Under the pieces are notes generated by a model. It was not told the DNA's origin, searched no databases, and saw only the letters and a program-made list of their open reading frames with translations. A program made the position numbers and the translations under genes. This document shows, in pieces, positions 33,129-41,599 of a stretch of 64,000 nucleotides of DNA (position 1 is its first letter; every line of letters begins with the position of its first letter). The DNA comes from Paenibacillus sp. RC67 (GTDB lineage: Bacteria; Bacillota; Bacilli; Paenibacillales; NBRC-103111), in NCBI RefSeq assembly GCF_030020805.1, contig NZ_CP125098.1:262001-326000 (forward strand). The letters run 5' to 3'.

Positions 33129-33374
33129 AGCACCCATACAGGGTGCTGAGTCTGTTGAAAATCCTGAAAGGCTTGAACTATTGCCAATACTCCGGTGGGG
33201 TATGCCCCTCCAGCCGCTGTTGAAACCCGTGAATTGGATTAGATTTTGTGGTATTTTCACGGTTTTCAAAGGCGGACGTAAACTCCTCCGAGGCACACCC
33301 CACCTCTTTACTTAGCATAGTTCCCGCAAGACAGATTTTTCAACAAGGGCACCCTAAAAGGGTGCTTTCTTTTT
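33129..33374 (+). repeat. Fold-back (MITE-like) element between two terminator hairpins
   Basis: Two short hairpins, AGCACCC-ATACA-GGGTGCT (33129-33147) and GCACCC-TAAAA-GGGTGC plus T-run (33349-33374), flank about 200 bases (33148-33346). That insert is itself a long imperfect inverted repeat. Outer arms are CTGTTGAAAATC / GATTTTTCAACAA, middle arms GGTGGGGTATGCC / GGCACACCCCACC, and inner arms CCGCTGTTGAAACCCGTGAA with its counterpart TTCACGGTTTTCAAAGGCGG. No ORF is inside. It resembles a non-autonomous transposable element inserted into a terminator. I cannot assign an IS family. Confidence 0.7.
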
Positions 33375-33404
33375 AACTAATACGTAGGACGGAGGTGTAG
33401 CTAT

Positions 33405-34142
33405 TTGAACAATTATAGAATCATGCTTAGCTGGAACAATGAAGCTGAAGGATTTCAAATCCCTGTAAATCCTGAATCACTTGACGTTAAAGAAGAGAGT
33501 CAGGGCAAAACCTATAATATTGTAGGCAAAGGCGGAGGTACTAGTGAGACACGGGCTGGCGAGATCAATGTCATAAAAAGCCCGAAGTTGAAAGAGGTGG
33601 GCTTCAGCAGCTTTTTCCCCAATCAATATTATCCTTTTGTTAATGAAGAAGTACCGCTATTCGTACCGATGTATTACATTAACCTGATTCGAAAATGGAT
33701 GGAAAGCCAACGTCCTATCCGGTTTATTGTTGCAGGAGATTATAATGCTCTGACAAAGGCAAGCGGCATAGACGGAATATCGGACCTCAACTTCCCTGCT
33801 TCTATCGAATCCTTCGAATGGAAGGAAGTGGCTGGCTCCTCAGGCGATATTGAATATTCTTTGAAGTTGAAAGAATACGTTTTTTATTCGGCCCGCAGTG
33901 TGAGTACGACTGTATCGGATAATGGGGAGACCGTCCTAGTGCAGCAAGCGCGGGTGCGCCCGGATGAAAGAGTTAGACCTGAAACCTATACTCTGCATAC
34001 AGGGGAGAAGTTAAGGGATGTGGCGAAGCGGTTATTTGGTAATGCTGGCCGGTGGAGGGAGATCCAATCACTTAACGGAATCACAGAAGATAAGCTTAAG
34101 GACTTAACAGCCGGTACGTTCTTAAGGATTCCCCAGAATTAG
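33405..34142 (+). CDS. xkdP: Tail hub protein with LysM domain
   Basis: A 245-residue XkdP-family protein. The N-terminal conserved domain (NYRIMLSWNNEAEGFQIPVN, about residues 1-165) is followed by a C-terminal LysM domain (about 192-243) ending GTFLRIPQ. It links the tape measure to the baseplate hub; the LysM may engage peptidoglycan. TTG 33405 follows GGAGGTG. It is separated from the tape measure by the fold-back element. Confidence 0.9.
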   Translation: MNNYRIMLSWNNEAEGFQIPVNPESLDVKEESQGKTYNIVGKGGGTSETRAGEINVIKSPKLKEVGFSSFFPNQYYPFVNEEVPLFVPMYYINLIRKWMESQRPIRFIVAGDYNALTKASGIDGISDLNFPASIESFEWKEVAGSSGDIEYSLKLKEYVFYSARSVSTTVSDNGETVLVQQARVRPDERVRPETYTLHTGEKLRDVAKRLFGNAGRWREIQSLNGITEDKLKDLTAGTFLRIPQN

Positions 34143-34155
34143 GCGGTGAATAAAA

Positions 34156-35154
34156 GTGCTTGAAATTATTATGGATAATCGGGATGGCCAGCTGTGGGAT
34201 ATATCAGGAATAGTCACCGACGTAACGTATAAGACAAGCAGAAAGGGCAGTGCTTCGGTTTTCGAATTTACCTTGATTCGAGGCGGGCTCTACGAAGCTA
34301 ACGAATTTAAGTACAATGTCGGCGACGTGATTCGGGTACGTAAGGATGGGTTGAACGTATTCTTGGGATATATTTTCACCATTAATAGCGGCAGGGATGA
34401 AGACGTCAAAATCACCGCTTATGATCAGCTGCGTTACTTAATGGTCAATGATTACTTGATAAAAACAAATCTGACGGCAACCGAAGTCGTAAAGCATTTT
34501 GCAGATAAGTACCAATTGAAAACAGGTGAATTGACAGACACCGAATTTATCATTCCAGCCATCTCGGAAGATGGCGTGAAGACCATGGACATTATCTGCA
34601 AGGCTCTGGATAAGACACTGATCGGGACGGGTAAACAGTACCTGCTGCTCGATAATTTTGGTGAGCTTGCCATTCAAAACATGGAAGATAGGGCGCTCGA
34701 TCTATCGCTCGGTGATGGAAGTCTAATGGTAGATTACAAGCAAAAAGTGTCCATCGAGGATTCTTACAATATGGTTGTCCTGAGCAGAGAAAACAAAAAG
34801 ATCGGCAAACGGGAGCTATTTATAGAAAAGGACAGCGTCAATATTGCCAAATGGGGGCTGCTGATGTTATTCCAATCCGTTGATGAGAAAATGGGTGATG
34901 ATCAAGTGAGCCAGTCGTTAGCCAACTTGATGAATCTCAAGAATAGGGTCGGCAGGAGCTTTCAGGTTGATGCCATTGGAGATATTCGGGTAAGGGCTGG
35001 CTGCTATCTATCCATCAACATGGAGGAAGAGGGAATTAACCAAAGGTTCATGGTCAATGAATGTACCCATAAGTTTGATGGCAATGATCATACGATGAGC
35101 CTTGATCTATTTGATTTGAGAACAGGAGACCCGAAGGTGGTGATACAGAAGTGA
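34156..35154 (+). CDS. xkdQ: Baseplate hub protein
   Basis: A 332-residue XkdQ-family hub (gp27/gp44-like) that begins LEIIMDNRDGQLWDISGIVT, with late-control-type beta domains through about residue 320. It starts at GTG 34156 with GGCGGTG upstream, and its stop overlaps the next gene's GTG by four bases. Trimers form the central platform on which tube and spike assemble. Confidence 0.92.
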   Translation: MLEIIMDNRDGQLWDISGIVTDVTYKTSRKGSASVFEFTLIRGGLYEANEFKYNVGDVIRVRKDGLNVFLGYIFTINSGRDEDVKITAYDQLRYLMVNDYLIKTNLTATEVVKHFADKYQLKTGELTDTEFIIPAISEDGVKTMDIICKALDKTLIGTGKQYLLLDNFGELAIQNMEDRALDLSLGDGSLMVDYKQKVSIEDSYNMVVLSRENKKIGKRELFIEKDSVNIAKWGLLMLFQSVDEKMGDDQVSQSLANLMNLKNRVGRSFQVDAIGDIRVRAGCYLSINMEEEGINQRFMVNECTHKFDGNDHTMSLDLFDLRTGDPKVVIQK

Positions 35155-35495
35155 GGTTATTAGATTTAATTAAGCAGGCGGGGTCCGATGCGGTGAACGC
35201 AGGGTATCCCGTTTCTATATTTACAGGAAATGTTGTACAAATAAATCCTCTAGAAGTGAGCTTAGATCCGCAAAGAGAGCCGCTTACGGAGGATTTTTTA
35301 CTTGTTCCGGAAAGTCTTACTCACTTGGAGCTTGATCTTAAGCATACCCATTCTACTGGTGAGGGGACAACGGAAGAAGCGCTTGCCGATCCCATTCTCA
35401 TTCGCAAGGGATTAGAGCAGGGGGATGTGGTACTTCTGCTTAGAATGCAGGGCGGTCTTAAGTACATTGTACTGGATAAGGTGGTGGAGCCGTGA
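35151..35495 (+). CDS. xkdR: Baseplate protein, DUF2577 (XkdR family)
   Basis: A 114-residue protein of the DUF2577/XkdR family. It contains SLDPQREPLTEDFLLVPESL, a HTHSTGEGTTEE loop and a final RMQGGLKYIVLDKV strand. It overlaps xkdQ and xkdS by GTGA on both sides. By position it belongs to the central spike/hub assembly. The role is by family and synteny only. Confidence 0.88.
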   Translation: MRLLDLIKQAGSDAVNAGYPVSIFTGNVVQINPLEVSLDPQREPLTEDFLLVPESLTHLELDLKHTHSTGEGTTEEALADPILIRKGLEQGDVVLLLRMQGGLKYIVLDKVVEP

Positions 35496-35896
35496 TACCA
35501 CAAGGGGGCATTTTGGGAAAAGCAACTCAAATCACGCAGCAGCCAAGCAAGACGTACCGGATGGATCCGCTCTTGAATCGGATTATTGGAATGACAGACG
35601 GTCTGGAAGCTGTGAGGCAAGCAGCAATGAAGATTCTGGAGACAGAGCGCTTTGAATTTCTTATTTACAGTGGCAATTATGGCTGTGAGCTGGCGAATCT
35701 TCCAGGCCATCATTCTTCTTATATTCGTACAGAGTTTGCCAGGCGAATCCGGGAGGCTTTATTGCAAGATGACCGGATCAAGGACATTCAAGACCTGGAA
35801 ATCGATATTCGCGGAGATGAAGCGACCGCATCATTTACTATTGTTTCGATTTACGGGAATGTTTTATTAACAAAGGAGGTGGGAGAAAGTGTATGA
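35492..35896 (+). CDS. xkdS: Baseplate protein, DUF2634 (XkdS family, gp25-like)
   Basis: A 134-residue DUF2634 protein similar in role to the gp25/lysozyme-like baseplate protein that nucleates sheath assembly. It has the conserved YRMDPLLNRIIGMTDGLEAV stretch and FEFLIYSGNYGCEL. The start is GTG 35492, overlapping xkdR. Its 3' end overlaps the xkdT start. Confidence 0.9.
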   Translation: MIPQGGILGKATQITQQPSKTYRMDPLLNRIIGMTDGLEAVRQAAMKILETERFEFLIYSGNYGCELANLPGHHSSYIRTEFARRIREALLQDDRIKDIQDLEIDIRGDEATASFTIVSIYGNVLLTKEVGESV

Positions 35897-36968
35897 GCTT
35901 CAAACGTTTCAAACGATTTTGAGCAGGATGCTTGAACGTGTGCCTGCAGATATAGATAAACGCGAAGGCAGTATCATTTATGATGCACTGGCGCCGGCTG
36001 CATGGGAATTAGCAGGATTGTATACCGAGCTGGATATCAACCTTAATCTTTCCTTCGCGGATACCGCCACGGGAGAATATTTGGAGCGCCGCACTTTGGA
36101 ATTTGGAATCCAACGCAAGCCAGCTAGTAAGGCACGTCGTAAGGCGTTGTTTTATGGTTCCGGTAATGTTCCATTTGATATACCTATTGGTAGCCGATTC
36201 TCAGGTGGTGCGTTGAATTACACGGTCATTAAGAAGCTTTCAACTGGGGTCTTTGAAGTAGAGTGTGAAGTGTCAGGGGCAGCAGGAAATCAATATTTCG
36301 GTACGCTGCTGCCTATTAGTTACATGACGGGGCTCTCGAAGGCAGAGCTCTCAGAGGTATTGGTGCCTGGCGAAGATGTAGAAACCGATGCTTCACTCCG
36401 ACAGCGGTATTTTACAGCTCTCAATGAGCAGCCTTTTGGGGGGAACGTGGCGGATTACAAAAAGAAAATCAGTGATATCCCTGGTATAGGAGGAGTTAAA
36501 GTATTTCCAGTTTTGCAGGGTGGTGGAACCGTCAAATGCACCATTATTTCAGCGGATCATACGTCACCCTCTTCGATCTTGGTTAACGACGTGCAGACGA
36601 TCATTGATCCAACGGTGAACAGTGGAGAGGGGCTTGGGTTTGCACCGATTGGCCATCACGTCACCGTGGTTGGTGTAGAAACCGTTATTTTCAATGTGGA
36701 AACAAGCATTACGCTAGAGAGTGGTATGACACTAGGACAAGTTCGAGCCGATATCGAAGCCGCTATTGAAGCGTACATGCTTACTTTGCGTCAGTCGTGG
36801 ATGAATGAAGCACAGCTTGTTGTTAGAGTGAGTCAAATCGAATCGCGCATTTTGACAGTTGCAGGCGTTACGGACATCTCAAGTACGCTGCTGAACGGGG
36901 CTGCGGCAAACATAACCTTGACGAGTGAACAAATCCCGGTACTTGGGAAGGTGAGCTTGAGTGTCTAA
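35889..36968 (+). CDS. xkdT: Baseplate J wedge protein
   Basis: A 359-residue baseplate J family protein. The N-terminal signature LERVPADIDKREGSIIYDAL is typical, followed by the central DASLRQRYFTALNEQPFGGN stretch. It starts at GTG 35889 with AGGAGGTGGGAG upstream and overlaps both neighbours. It forms the baseplate wedges that trigger sheath contraction. Confidence 0.93.
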   Translation: MYELQTFQTILSRMLERVPADIDKREGSIIYDALAPAAWELAGLYTELDINLNLSFADTATGEYLERRTLEFGIQRKPASKARRKALFYGSGNVPFDIPIGSRFSGGALNYTVIKKLSTGVFEVECEVSGAAGNQYFGTLLPISYMTGLSKAELSEVLVPGEDVETDASLRQRYFTALNEQPFGGNVADYKKKISDIPGIGGVKVFPVLQGGGTVKCTIISADHTSPSSILVNDVQTIIDPTVNSGEGLGFAPIGHHVTVVGVETVIFNVETSITLESGMTLGQVRADIEAAIEAYMLTLRQSWMNEAQLVVRVSQIESRILTVAGVTDISSTLLNGAAANITLTSEQIPVLGKVSLSV

Positions 36969-37545
36969 TTTAATGAAGTTTTTACCCGAGCTATACGCGG
37001 ATATTGAGGATTTTTGTGAGATTGCGCAAACAGAGGGCTCCGAAATCGAAGCGTTAGCAATCGCTGTACAAAAGCTGTTTGACGACCAGTTTGTGGATAC
37101 GGCCAGTATCCAGGCTATCAAACGTCGTGAGCAAATGCTCGGGATACGAGCGGATTCGACCAAGGAGTCTTTAGATTTTCGACGCAGGCGTCTTATTAAT
37201 CGGTACTCTACCAAGCCTCCGTTTACCATTAGATATTTGCAAAGCCGACTGGATATGCTCGCTGGTGAAGGCCGGGCAGCTGTAGAAATTGATGAGCAGA
37301 ATTATATTCTCAAGGTCACATTCGATGTTCCTAACGCAGCCTACTTTAAAGAGATTGAGTATACGATTCATTCTATTAAACCGGCTAACATTGTATATCA
37401 TCAATCGACTTCATTGCTGGATAATATCGGGCTAGAGGAGCATATGAAGGGGACGCCGCTATTTCGAAAAACACGATTAGGGACAGGCTGGAAGCTGAGG
37501 CAAACACCATTTGCAGTAAAAGGGCAGGAGGTGCAGTTAATATGA
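36961..37545 (+). CDS. xkdU: Baseplate wedge protein, DUF2313 (XkdU/YmfQ family)
   Basis: A 194-residue DUF2313 protein with FLPELYADIEDF near the N-terminus and RREQMLGIRADSTKESLDFR in the middle. It contacts baseplate J and the fibre system in Mu-like and PBSX-like tails. GTG 36961 overlaps the end of xkdT, and its stop overlaps the next gene's ATG (ATGA). Confidence 0.9.
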   Translation: MSNLMKFLPELYADIEDFCEIAQTEGSEIEALAIAVQKLFDDQFVDTASIQAIKRREQMLGIRADSTKESLDFRRRRLINRYSTKPPFTIRYLQSRLDMLAGEGRAAVEIDEQNYILKVTFDVPNAAYFKEIEYTIHSIKPANIVYHQSTSLLDNIGLEEHMKGTPLFRKTRLGTGWKLRQTPFAVKGQEVQLI

Positions 37546-37823
37546 TCCCAACTACGTATTTGTCCAAATTAGCCTTGTTTACGAATAACCAGATTGTAAA
37601 GGTTGTTGTGAATGGGAGCTATGAGATAGTGAGCTTTTCCATCAAGCAGGTTACGGCAAGCACGGTTGAAATGGAATATGTCATACCATTTGGTTCCATA
37701 GAAGAAGTAACGCTTATAGAGCTTAAAAGCAGTGAAGATGTGGTGATTAGCTCCAATGCAGTCTATGTGCCAATTACCAGTGATACGATTATAAAACAAA
37801 CTATAGTAATCAAGGAGGTATAG
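37542..37823 (+). CDS. Small baseplate/fibre-linked protein of unknown function
   Basis: A 93-residue strand-rich protein with no recognised domain (MIPTTYLSKLALFTNNQIVK...). It is coupled by ATGA to xkdU and followed three bases later by the fibre gene, whose start it may help translate. Proteins of similar size at this position are common in Paenibacillus-type tail modules. It could be a fibre adaptor or chaperone (inference from position). Confidence 0.6.
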   Translation: MIPTTYLSKLALFTNNQIVKVVVNGSYEIVSFSIKQVTASTVEMEYVIPFGSIEEVTLIELKSSEDVVISSNAVYVPITSDTIIKQTIVIKEV

Positions 37824-37826
37824 AAC

Positions 37827-40397
37827 GTGCCGTACAATGCAAAAACGGATTGGAAATTTGATGAGATCGTAACGGAACATGATATGAACCGTTTAGAACA
37901 AGGGATTAAGGATGCTCATACTGAAGGAATTGATAGTCCTGAACCAACCACTTTGAACTTAAAATATGGTACTCAAGTCGTCCAATCGGACAGAATAGCT
38001 CCATATAATGTAATGGGATTTAATGGGCGTACACTGGTGAACTTGATGGGTCGAGATGGGAATTTTGAAACCTATTTAACTCTTGTTGGTAGTGGGGCAG
38101 CAGCAGCTTATGATACTTCCAACAAAAATCATGGAAATCAAAGTATGAAAATCGTTGCAACTGGCACCGGGGTGATAGAACATTACGTTGATATTACTAA
38201 ACAATATAACCTTCCTAATGTAAATGGTTATTATATAGCGTGCGCTAGTATAAAACCAGTAGCAGGTAAAGCATGTATTCGCTTTTATGATGGTTCTTCT
38301 CAAATCGGTTTTGATACCGGAATTGCAGCAACGTCAATAGCATCAGATCCAAATAAATTTACTACCACATGGGTACGATTTGGTGTAAGTAATGTATCAT
38401 CGGTAATAGCTAGAATGCATCTACTAAAAAGTGACGGATCCAACTTTTTTGTGCAATCAGGTGAGAGTGCATACTTTGATGGGATTTCCATCTATGAGAT
38501 TTCAGCAGCAGATTATACTGCTATTGATAGCATGACAGTAGAGCAAATCGCTGCAAAGTACCCATATGTTGATGATATGAAGCCAATCGTGAATCCTTAT
38601 GTGATGAAATATGGGGAGAATCTGCTGCCGCCATTCGCAGAAGGCTGGTTTGTTACAGCAGGATCAGGTAATCCGAGGATGACCATTAATTTGCTGTATT
38701 CCGCATCCCTTGTGGCAGACGGGAATTCACAAGCGATAGCAATTGATATTCCGATAGCCCCGAATCAGGATTACACGCTCTCCGTTGCAACTGGAAGAAT
38801 AGGGGTAAATACTTTAGATAAGAATGGGGAGCTTATAAATGCTTTTGGCGGTTATTCATCCGCTCCAAAGTCATTTAAAACGGACGCAAACGCTGCTATC
38901 TTGCGTGTATTACTAAGTAATGACACGAGCGGTGCCGGGACCTATACCTTCACTAACCCCATGCTCAACCTTGGCAATACAGCAAAACTCTTCAAACCTA
39001 GTGAGGATAATTACCTACTGTTCCCTAATCAATGGTGCTCAAATATTGACAGTTCTGTAGCAGATCAGTTGTATCGAAGTGGAGCTGATTATTACAAATT
39101 AGCTAAACATAAATATTTAACATTAGATGGTAGTCAAAATTGGAGTACATCAACAAGTAAGACAGGTTATAAGTATGTTGTTTTGGGTATGCCTAATTCA
39201 TCAGATTATACGAATAGTATTGCGGTAAAATTTGATGGGAAAATAATACCATTAGGTGACCCAAATACAGGAGCAGATGTACAGAACACATCATTTGGAA
39301 AATTTTTTATTTCTATTTCCAATTTAGATAGTGGTTGGGGTGACGGATATGAGCCTTCACAGGCTGAGGTTCAAGCGTATTTCTATGGCTGGAGAATGTT
39401 TAATTATGATAGTTCAAACGGGTCCAGTCTTTACACTACAGGAACGAAAGGTTGGTGCTATAGAGAGGATAGTACTCAATTAGGAAACGCAGCTGGTTAT
39501 ATCGGTGGACAAAATACATTACCATATTCACAAGCACCAAATGGTAATAATTTTAAGTGGACACCATATAAGCTTCAATACCAACTTGCTCAGCCCGTTC
39601 TCGAAAAGATCATTCCAGAAGGTGACATTACTCTTCATGAAGGGTTGAATCAGATTGAAGTTGGTGATGGGATGATTGTAAGGGAGAAGGCTACTCCTTC
39701 CTTTTACTCAAATACTGGCGAATGGCTGCTGAATAATTTAGCCTTTCCCTCGTCACTATTTAAAAATAGGGTCGGTAAGTTATTCGAACTATATCGTGAT
39801 GATGTTATTGATAAAAGTCTTAAGAAACTAGACTGGGATATTAATCGTTATGGAAACTTTAGTTTTGCAATAGATCGGCCAAATTACGACCCATCAGCCT
39901 CTTATACCGTCACCTACCTTGCCTTAGACCGATACAGCCTTACATGCAATATCCAAGCCATGCAGGGGAGGTATGTCACTAACCTTAAGACGAACGTCGA
40001 TATGTTAACACGAAATCAAGCGAATATTATCAAAAGGGTTAGTGAGTTGGAAAATACTAAGGCCAAAAAGATTCAACCTCAACTGATTGTACCGACATTG
40101 TTAAATGGATGGTCTCTGCATAGAGGTGGTTATTACAAAGATGATTTTGGAATCGTCCATGTTGATATGGGTATTACTGGTGGAGTCGCAGCAGAAGGGA
40201 CAATTATTATGCAATTCCCAAAAGGATATGCTCCTGCTGATGATATTCTAACTGATATATTTGCAAGTACTCAAGGCAATGTCATTGCATCTACTATTGT
40301 TGATGGTAAGATTGCCATTACTTCAAGAAAAATATATCTATATAAGGGAGCTAACGGTTATATGCACTTACTTTTCTCATTCCGTGCTGAACAATAA
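37827..40397 (+). CDS. Tail fibre / receptor-binding protein
   Basis: An 856-residue protein, the largest in the locus. It opens MPYNAKTDWKFDEIVTEHDM with MNRLEQGI, a baseplate-attachment start common to Gram-positive tail fibres. Next come two carbohydrate-binding-module-like beta regions (about 75-235 and 260-390, with FVQSGESAYFDGISIYEI and NTLDKNGELINAFGGYSS). A central region (about 390-620) and a coiled-coil stretch (about 715-750) lead to a C-terminal beta domain (about 755-856) likely to hold the receptor site. AAGGAGG lies near ATG 37827. It should set which strains the particle kills. The target is unknown. Confidence 0.85.
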   Translation: MPYNAKTDWKFDEIVTEHDMNRLEQGIKDAHTEGIDSPEPTTLNLKYGTQVVQSDRIAPYNVMGFNGRTLVNLMGRDGNFETYLTLVGSGAAAAYDTSNKNHGNQSMKIVATGTGVIEHYVDITKQYNLPNVNGYYIACASIKPVAGKACIRFYDGSSQIGFDTGIAATSIASDPNKFTTTWVRFGVSNVSSVIARMHLLKSDGSNFFVQSGESAYFDGISIYEISAADYTAIDSMTVEQIAAKYPYVDDMKPIVNPYVMKYGENLLPPFAEGWFVTAGSGNPRMTINLLYSASLVADGNSQAIAIDIPIAPNQDYTLSVATGRIGVNTLDKNGELINAFGGYSSAPKSFKTDANAAILRVLLSNDTSGAGTYTFTNPMLNLGNTAKLFKPSEDNYLLFPNQWCSNIDSSVADQLYRSGADYYKLAKHKYLTLDGSQNWSTSTSKTGYKYVVLGMPNSSDYTNSIAVKFDGKIIPLGDPNTGADVQNTSFGKFFISISNLDSGWGDGYEPSQAEVQAYFYGWRMFNYDSSNGSSLYTTGTKGWCYREDSTQLGNAAGYIGGQNTLPYSQAPNGNNFKWTPYKLQYQLAQPVLEKIIPEGDITLHEGLNQIEVGDGMIVREKATPSFYSNTGEWLLNNLAFPSSLFKNRVGKLFELYRDDVIDKSLKKLDWDINRYGNFSFAIDRPNYDPSASYTVTYLALDRYSLTCNIQAMQGRYVTNLKTNVDMLTRNQANIIKRVSELENTKAKKIQPQLIVPTLLNGWSLHRGGYYKDDFGIVHVDMGITGGVAAEGTIIMQFPKGYAPADDILTDIFASTQGNVIASTIVDGKIAITSRKIYLYKGANGYMHLLFSFRAEQ

Positions 40398-40415
40398 TAG
40401 GAGGTCAGGTCAAAA

Positions 40416-40910
40416 ATGAAAGAAGCAATTATCACCGATTTAGACGGATATATCAAAGATGTAACGCTTGTCGCGGCAGATGTGACAGGCGTTTTTCCTA
40501 TCTATAGACAACTCAATCCACTGTATAATCCAACCGAAGAACCTTCGGAGCTTAAAGAACTAGAAATAACCGGTTATACCGTAGCAATTCCAGTACCAGA
40601 AGGACTGTACAAGCCTCGTTTCAACTTTACTGCATGGGAATTATACAATCAGCTACTAGAACCGGTAATAGGCGAAGCTGGTGAACTCGAATCAGCTGAG
40701 GAAGGGAATGTCCATCAATCGCGGCCAGCCCAAGCTCTTTGGATCGAGGGGTTAACCCCAGAGGAGTTGAAGGAGATCCAGAATCAAAAGCAGCCTGAAT
40801 CGGATGCCGAGAAAATAGCCAGATTGGAAGCAGAGAAAGAGGATTTAAAATCTCGACTTGGTGACGTAGAAATCATTATGGCTGAGATATTAACAGGGGG
40901 AGGCAAATAA
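40416..40910 (+). CDS. Fibre-associated protein with C-terminal coiled coil
   Basis: A 164-residue protein with an N-terminal beta-rich part (MKEAIITDLDGYIKDVTLV) and a C-terminal coiled coil (about residues 128-160). AGGAGG lies before ATG 40416. It sits just after the fibre, where PBSX has XkdW and many phages have a fibre chaperone. The Pro/Trp-rich middle (ALWIEGLTPEELKEIQNQK) is typical of such assembly factors. A fibre assembly chaperone is plausible but unproven. Confidence 0.55.
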   Translation: MKEAIITDLDGYIKDVTLVAADVTGVFPIYRQLNPLYNPTEEPSELKELEITGYTVAIPVPEGLYKPRFNFTAWELYNQLLEPVIGEAGELESAEEGNVHQSRPAQALWIEGLTPEELKEIQNQKQPESDAEKIARLEAEKEDLKSRLGDVEIIMAEILTGGGK

Positions 40911-40912
40911 CC

Positions 40913-41098
40913 ATGGCTATGAGTATGCCAAAGATTCGCATTATAGCAAATGCTTGCTTGACTCGTTGTGATTCTGGAGAAGGACAGATCATACCAATTG
41001 TTGATAGCTATAATATGTCTAGTGAAGACCGCGACTTAGTACTTGCGCAAATTCATACAAAACGCCCTGAAATGGAAGAGACACAAAGCCCTGCTTAA
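40913..41098 (+). CDS. Small protein of unknown function after the fibre module
   Basis: A 61-residue hydrophilic protein with two Cys close together (NACLTRCDSGEG). GGGGGAGG lies about 9 bases before ATG 40913, overlapping the end of the previous gene. It occupies the XkdX slot but lacks an obvious XkdX-like tryptophan pattern, so no family is assigned. Its stop codon lies inside the hairpin at 41087-41106. Confidence 0.55.
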   Translation: MAMSMPKIRIIANACLTRCDSGEGQIIPIVDSYNMSSEDRDLVLAQIHTKRPEMEETQSPA

Positions 41099-41113
41099 GC
41101 GGGGCTATTTTTT
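41087..41113 (+). terminator. Terminator-like hairpin between structural and lysis genes
   Basis: AGCCCTGCTT / AAGCGGGGCT (one G-T pair) followed by ATTTTTTT. It would reduce transcription into the holin-lysin pair unless read through. Confidence 0.75.
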
Positions 41114-41140
41114 TGCCCAAATGGTAGAGAGGAGTTATTA

Positions 41141-41599
41141 ATGAATATTAAAGATATAGCATCACTTGCAGCAGGGGCAGCGCTTGGAGGAAATATTAAG
41201 GAGTTTTCGTTTGGAGGGACAGTAGCTTTTATGGGAGTTGTCGTAAGCGACTATTTAGGAGGGTGGGATAACGCTATGAAAATCCTAGTTTTATTAATGG
41301 TCATCGATTATTTCTCCGGTATACTGGGGGCATTTAGAAATAAATGTCTCAATAGTGAGGTCATGTTTTGGGGCGGTGTCCGTAAAGGCATCGTCTTTTT
41401 GGTTATTGCTCTAGCGGCTGCATGTGACCAGTTTATAGGAGGACAAGCACCGGTATTTCGGACTCTTGCCTTGTACTTTTATGCGGGCCGTGAGGGATTG
41501 TCTGTTATTGAAAATCTCGGGGTATTAGGTGTACCTATGCCTTCAGCGTTAACACAATTTTTGGAGCAGCTCCGGCAGAAGGGGGAAAGCAATCGATGA
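41141..41599 (+). CDS. Holin (phage lysis / toxin secretion holin family)
   Basis: A 152-residue membrane protein with three to four hydrophobic segments. Family hallmarks are VIDYFSGILGAF and YFYAGREGLSVIENLGVLG. Holins form pores in the cytoplasmic membrane at a set time so the lysin can reach the wall. GAGGAG lies before ATG 41141. Its stop overlaps the lysin start. Confidence 0.9.
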   Translation: MNIKDIASLAAGAALGGNIKEFSFGGTVAFMGVVVSDYLGGWDNAMKILVLLMVIDYFSGILGAFRNKCLNSEVMFWGGVRKGIVFLVIALAAACDQFIGGQAPVFRTLALYFYAGREGLSVIENLGVLGVPMPSALTQFLEQLRQKGESNR

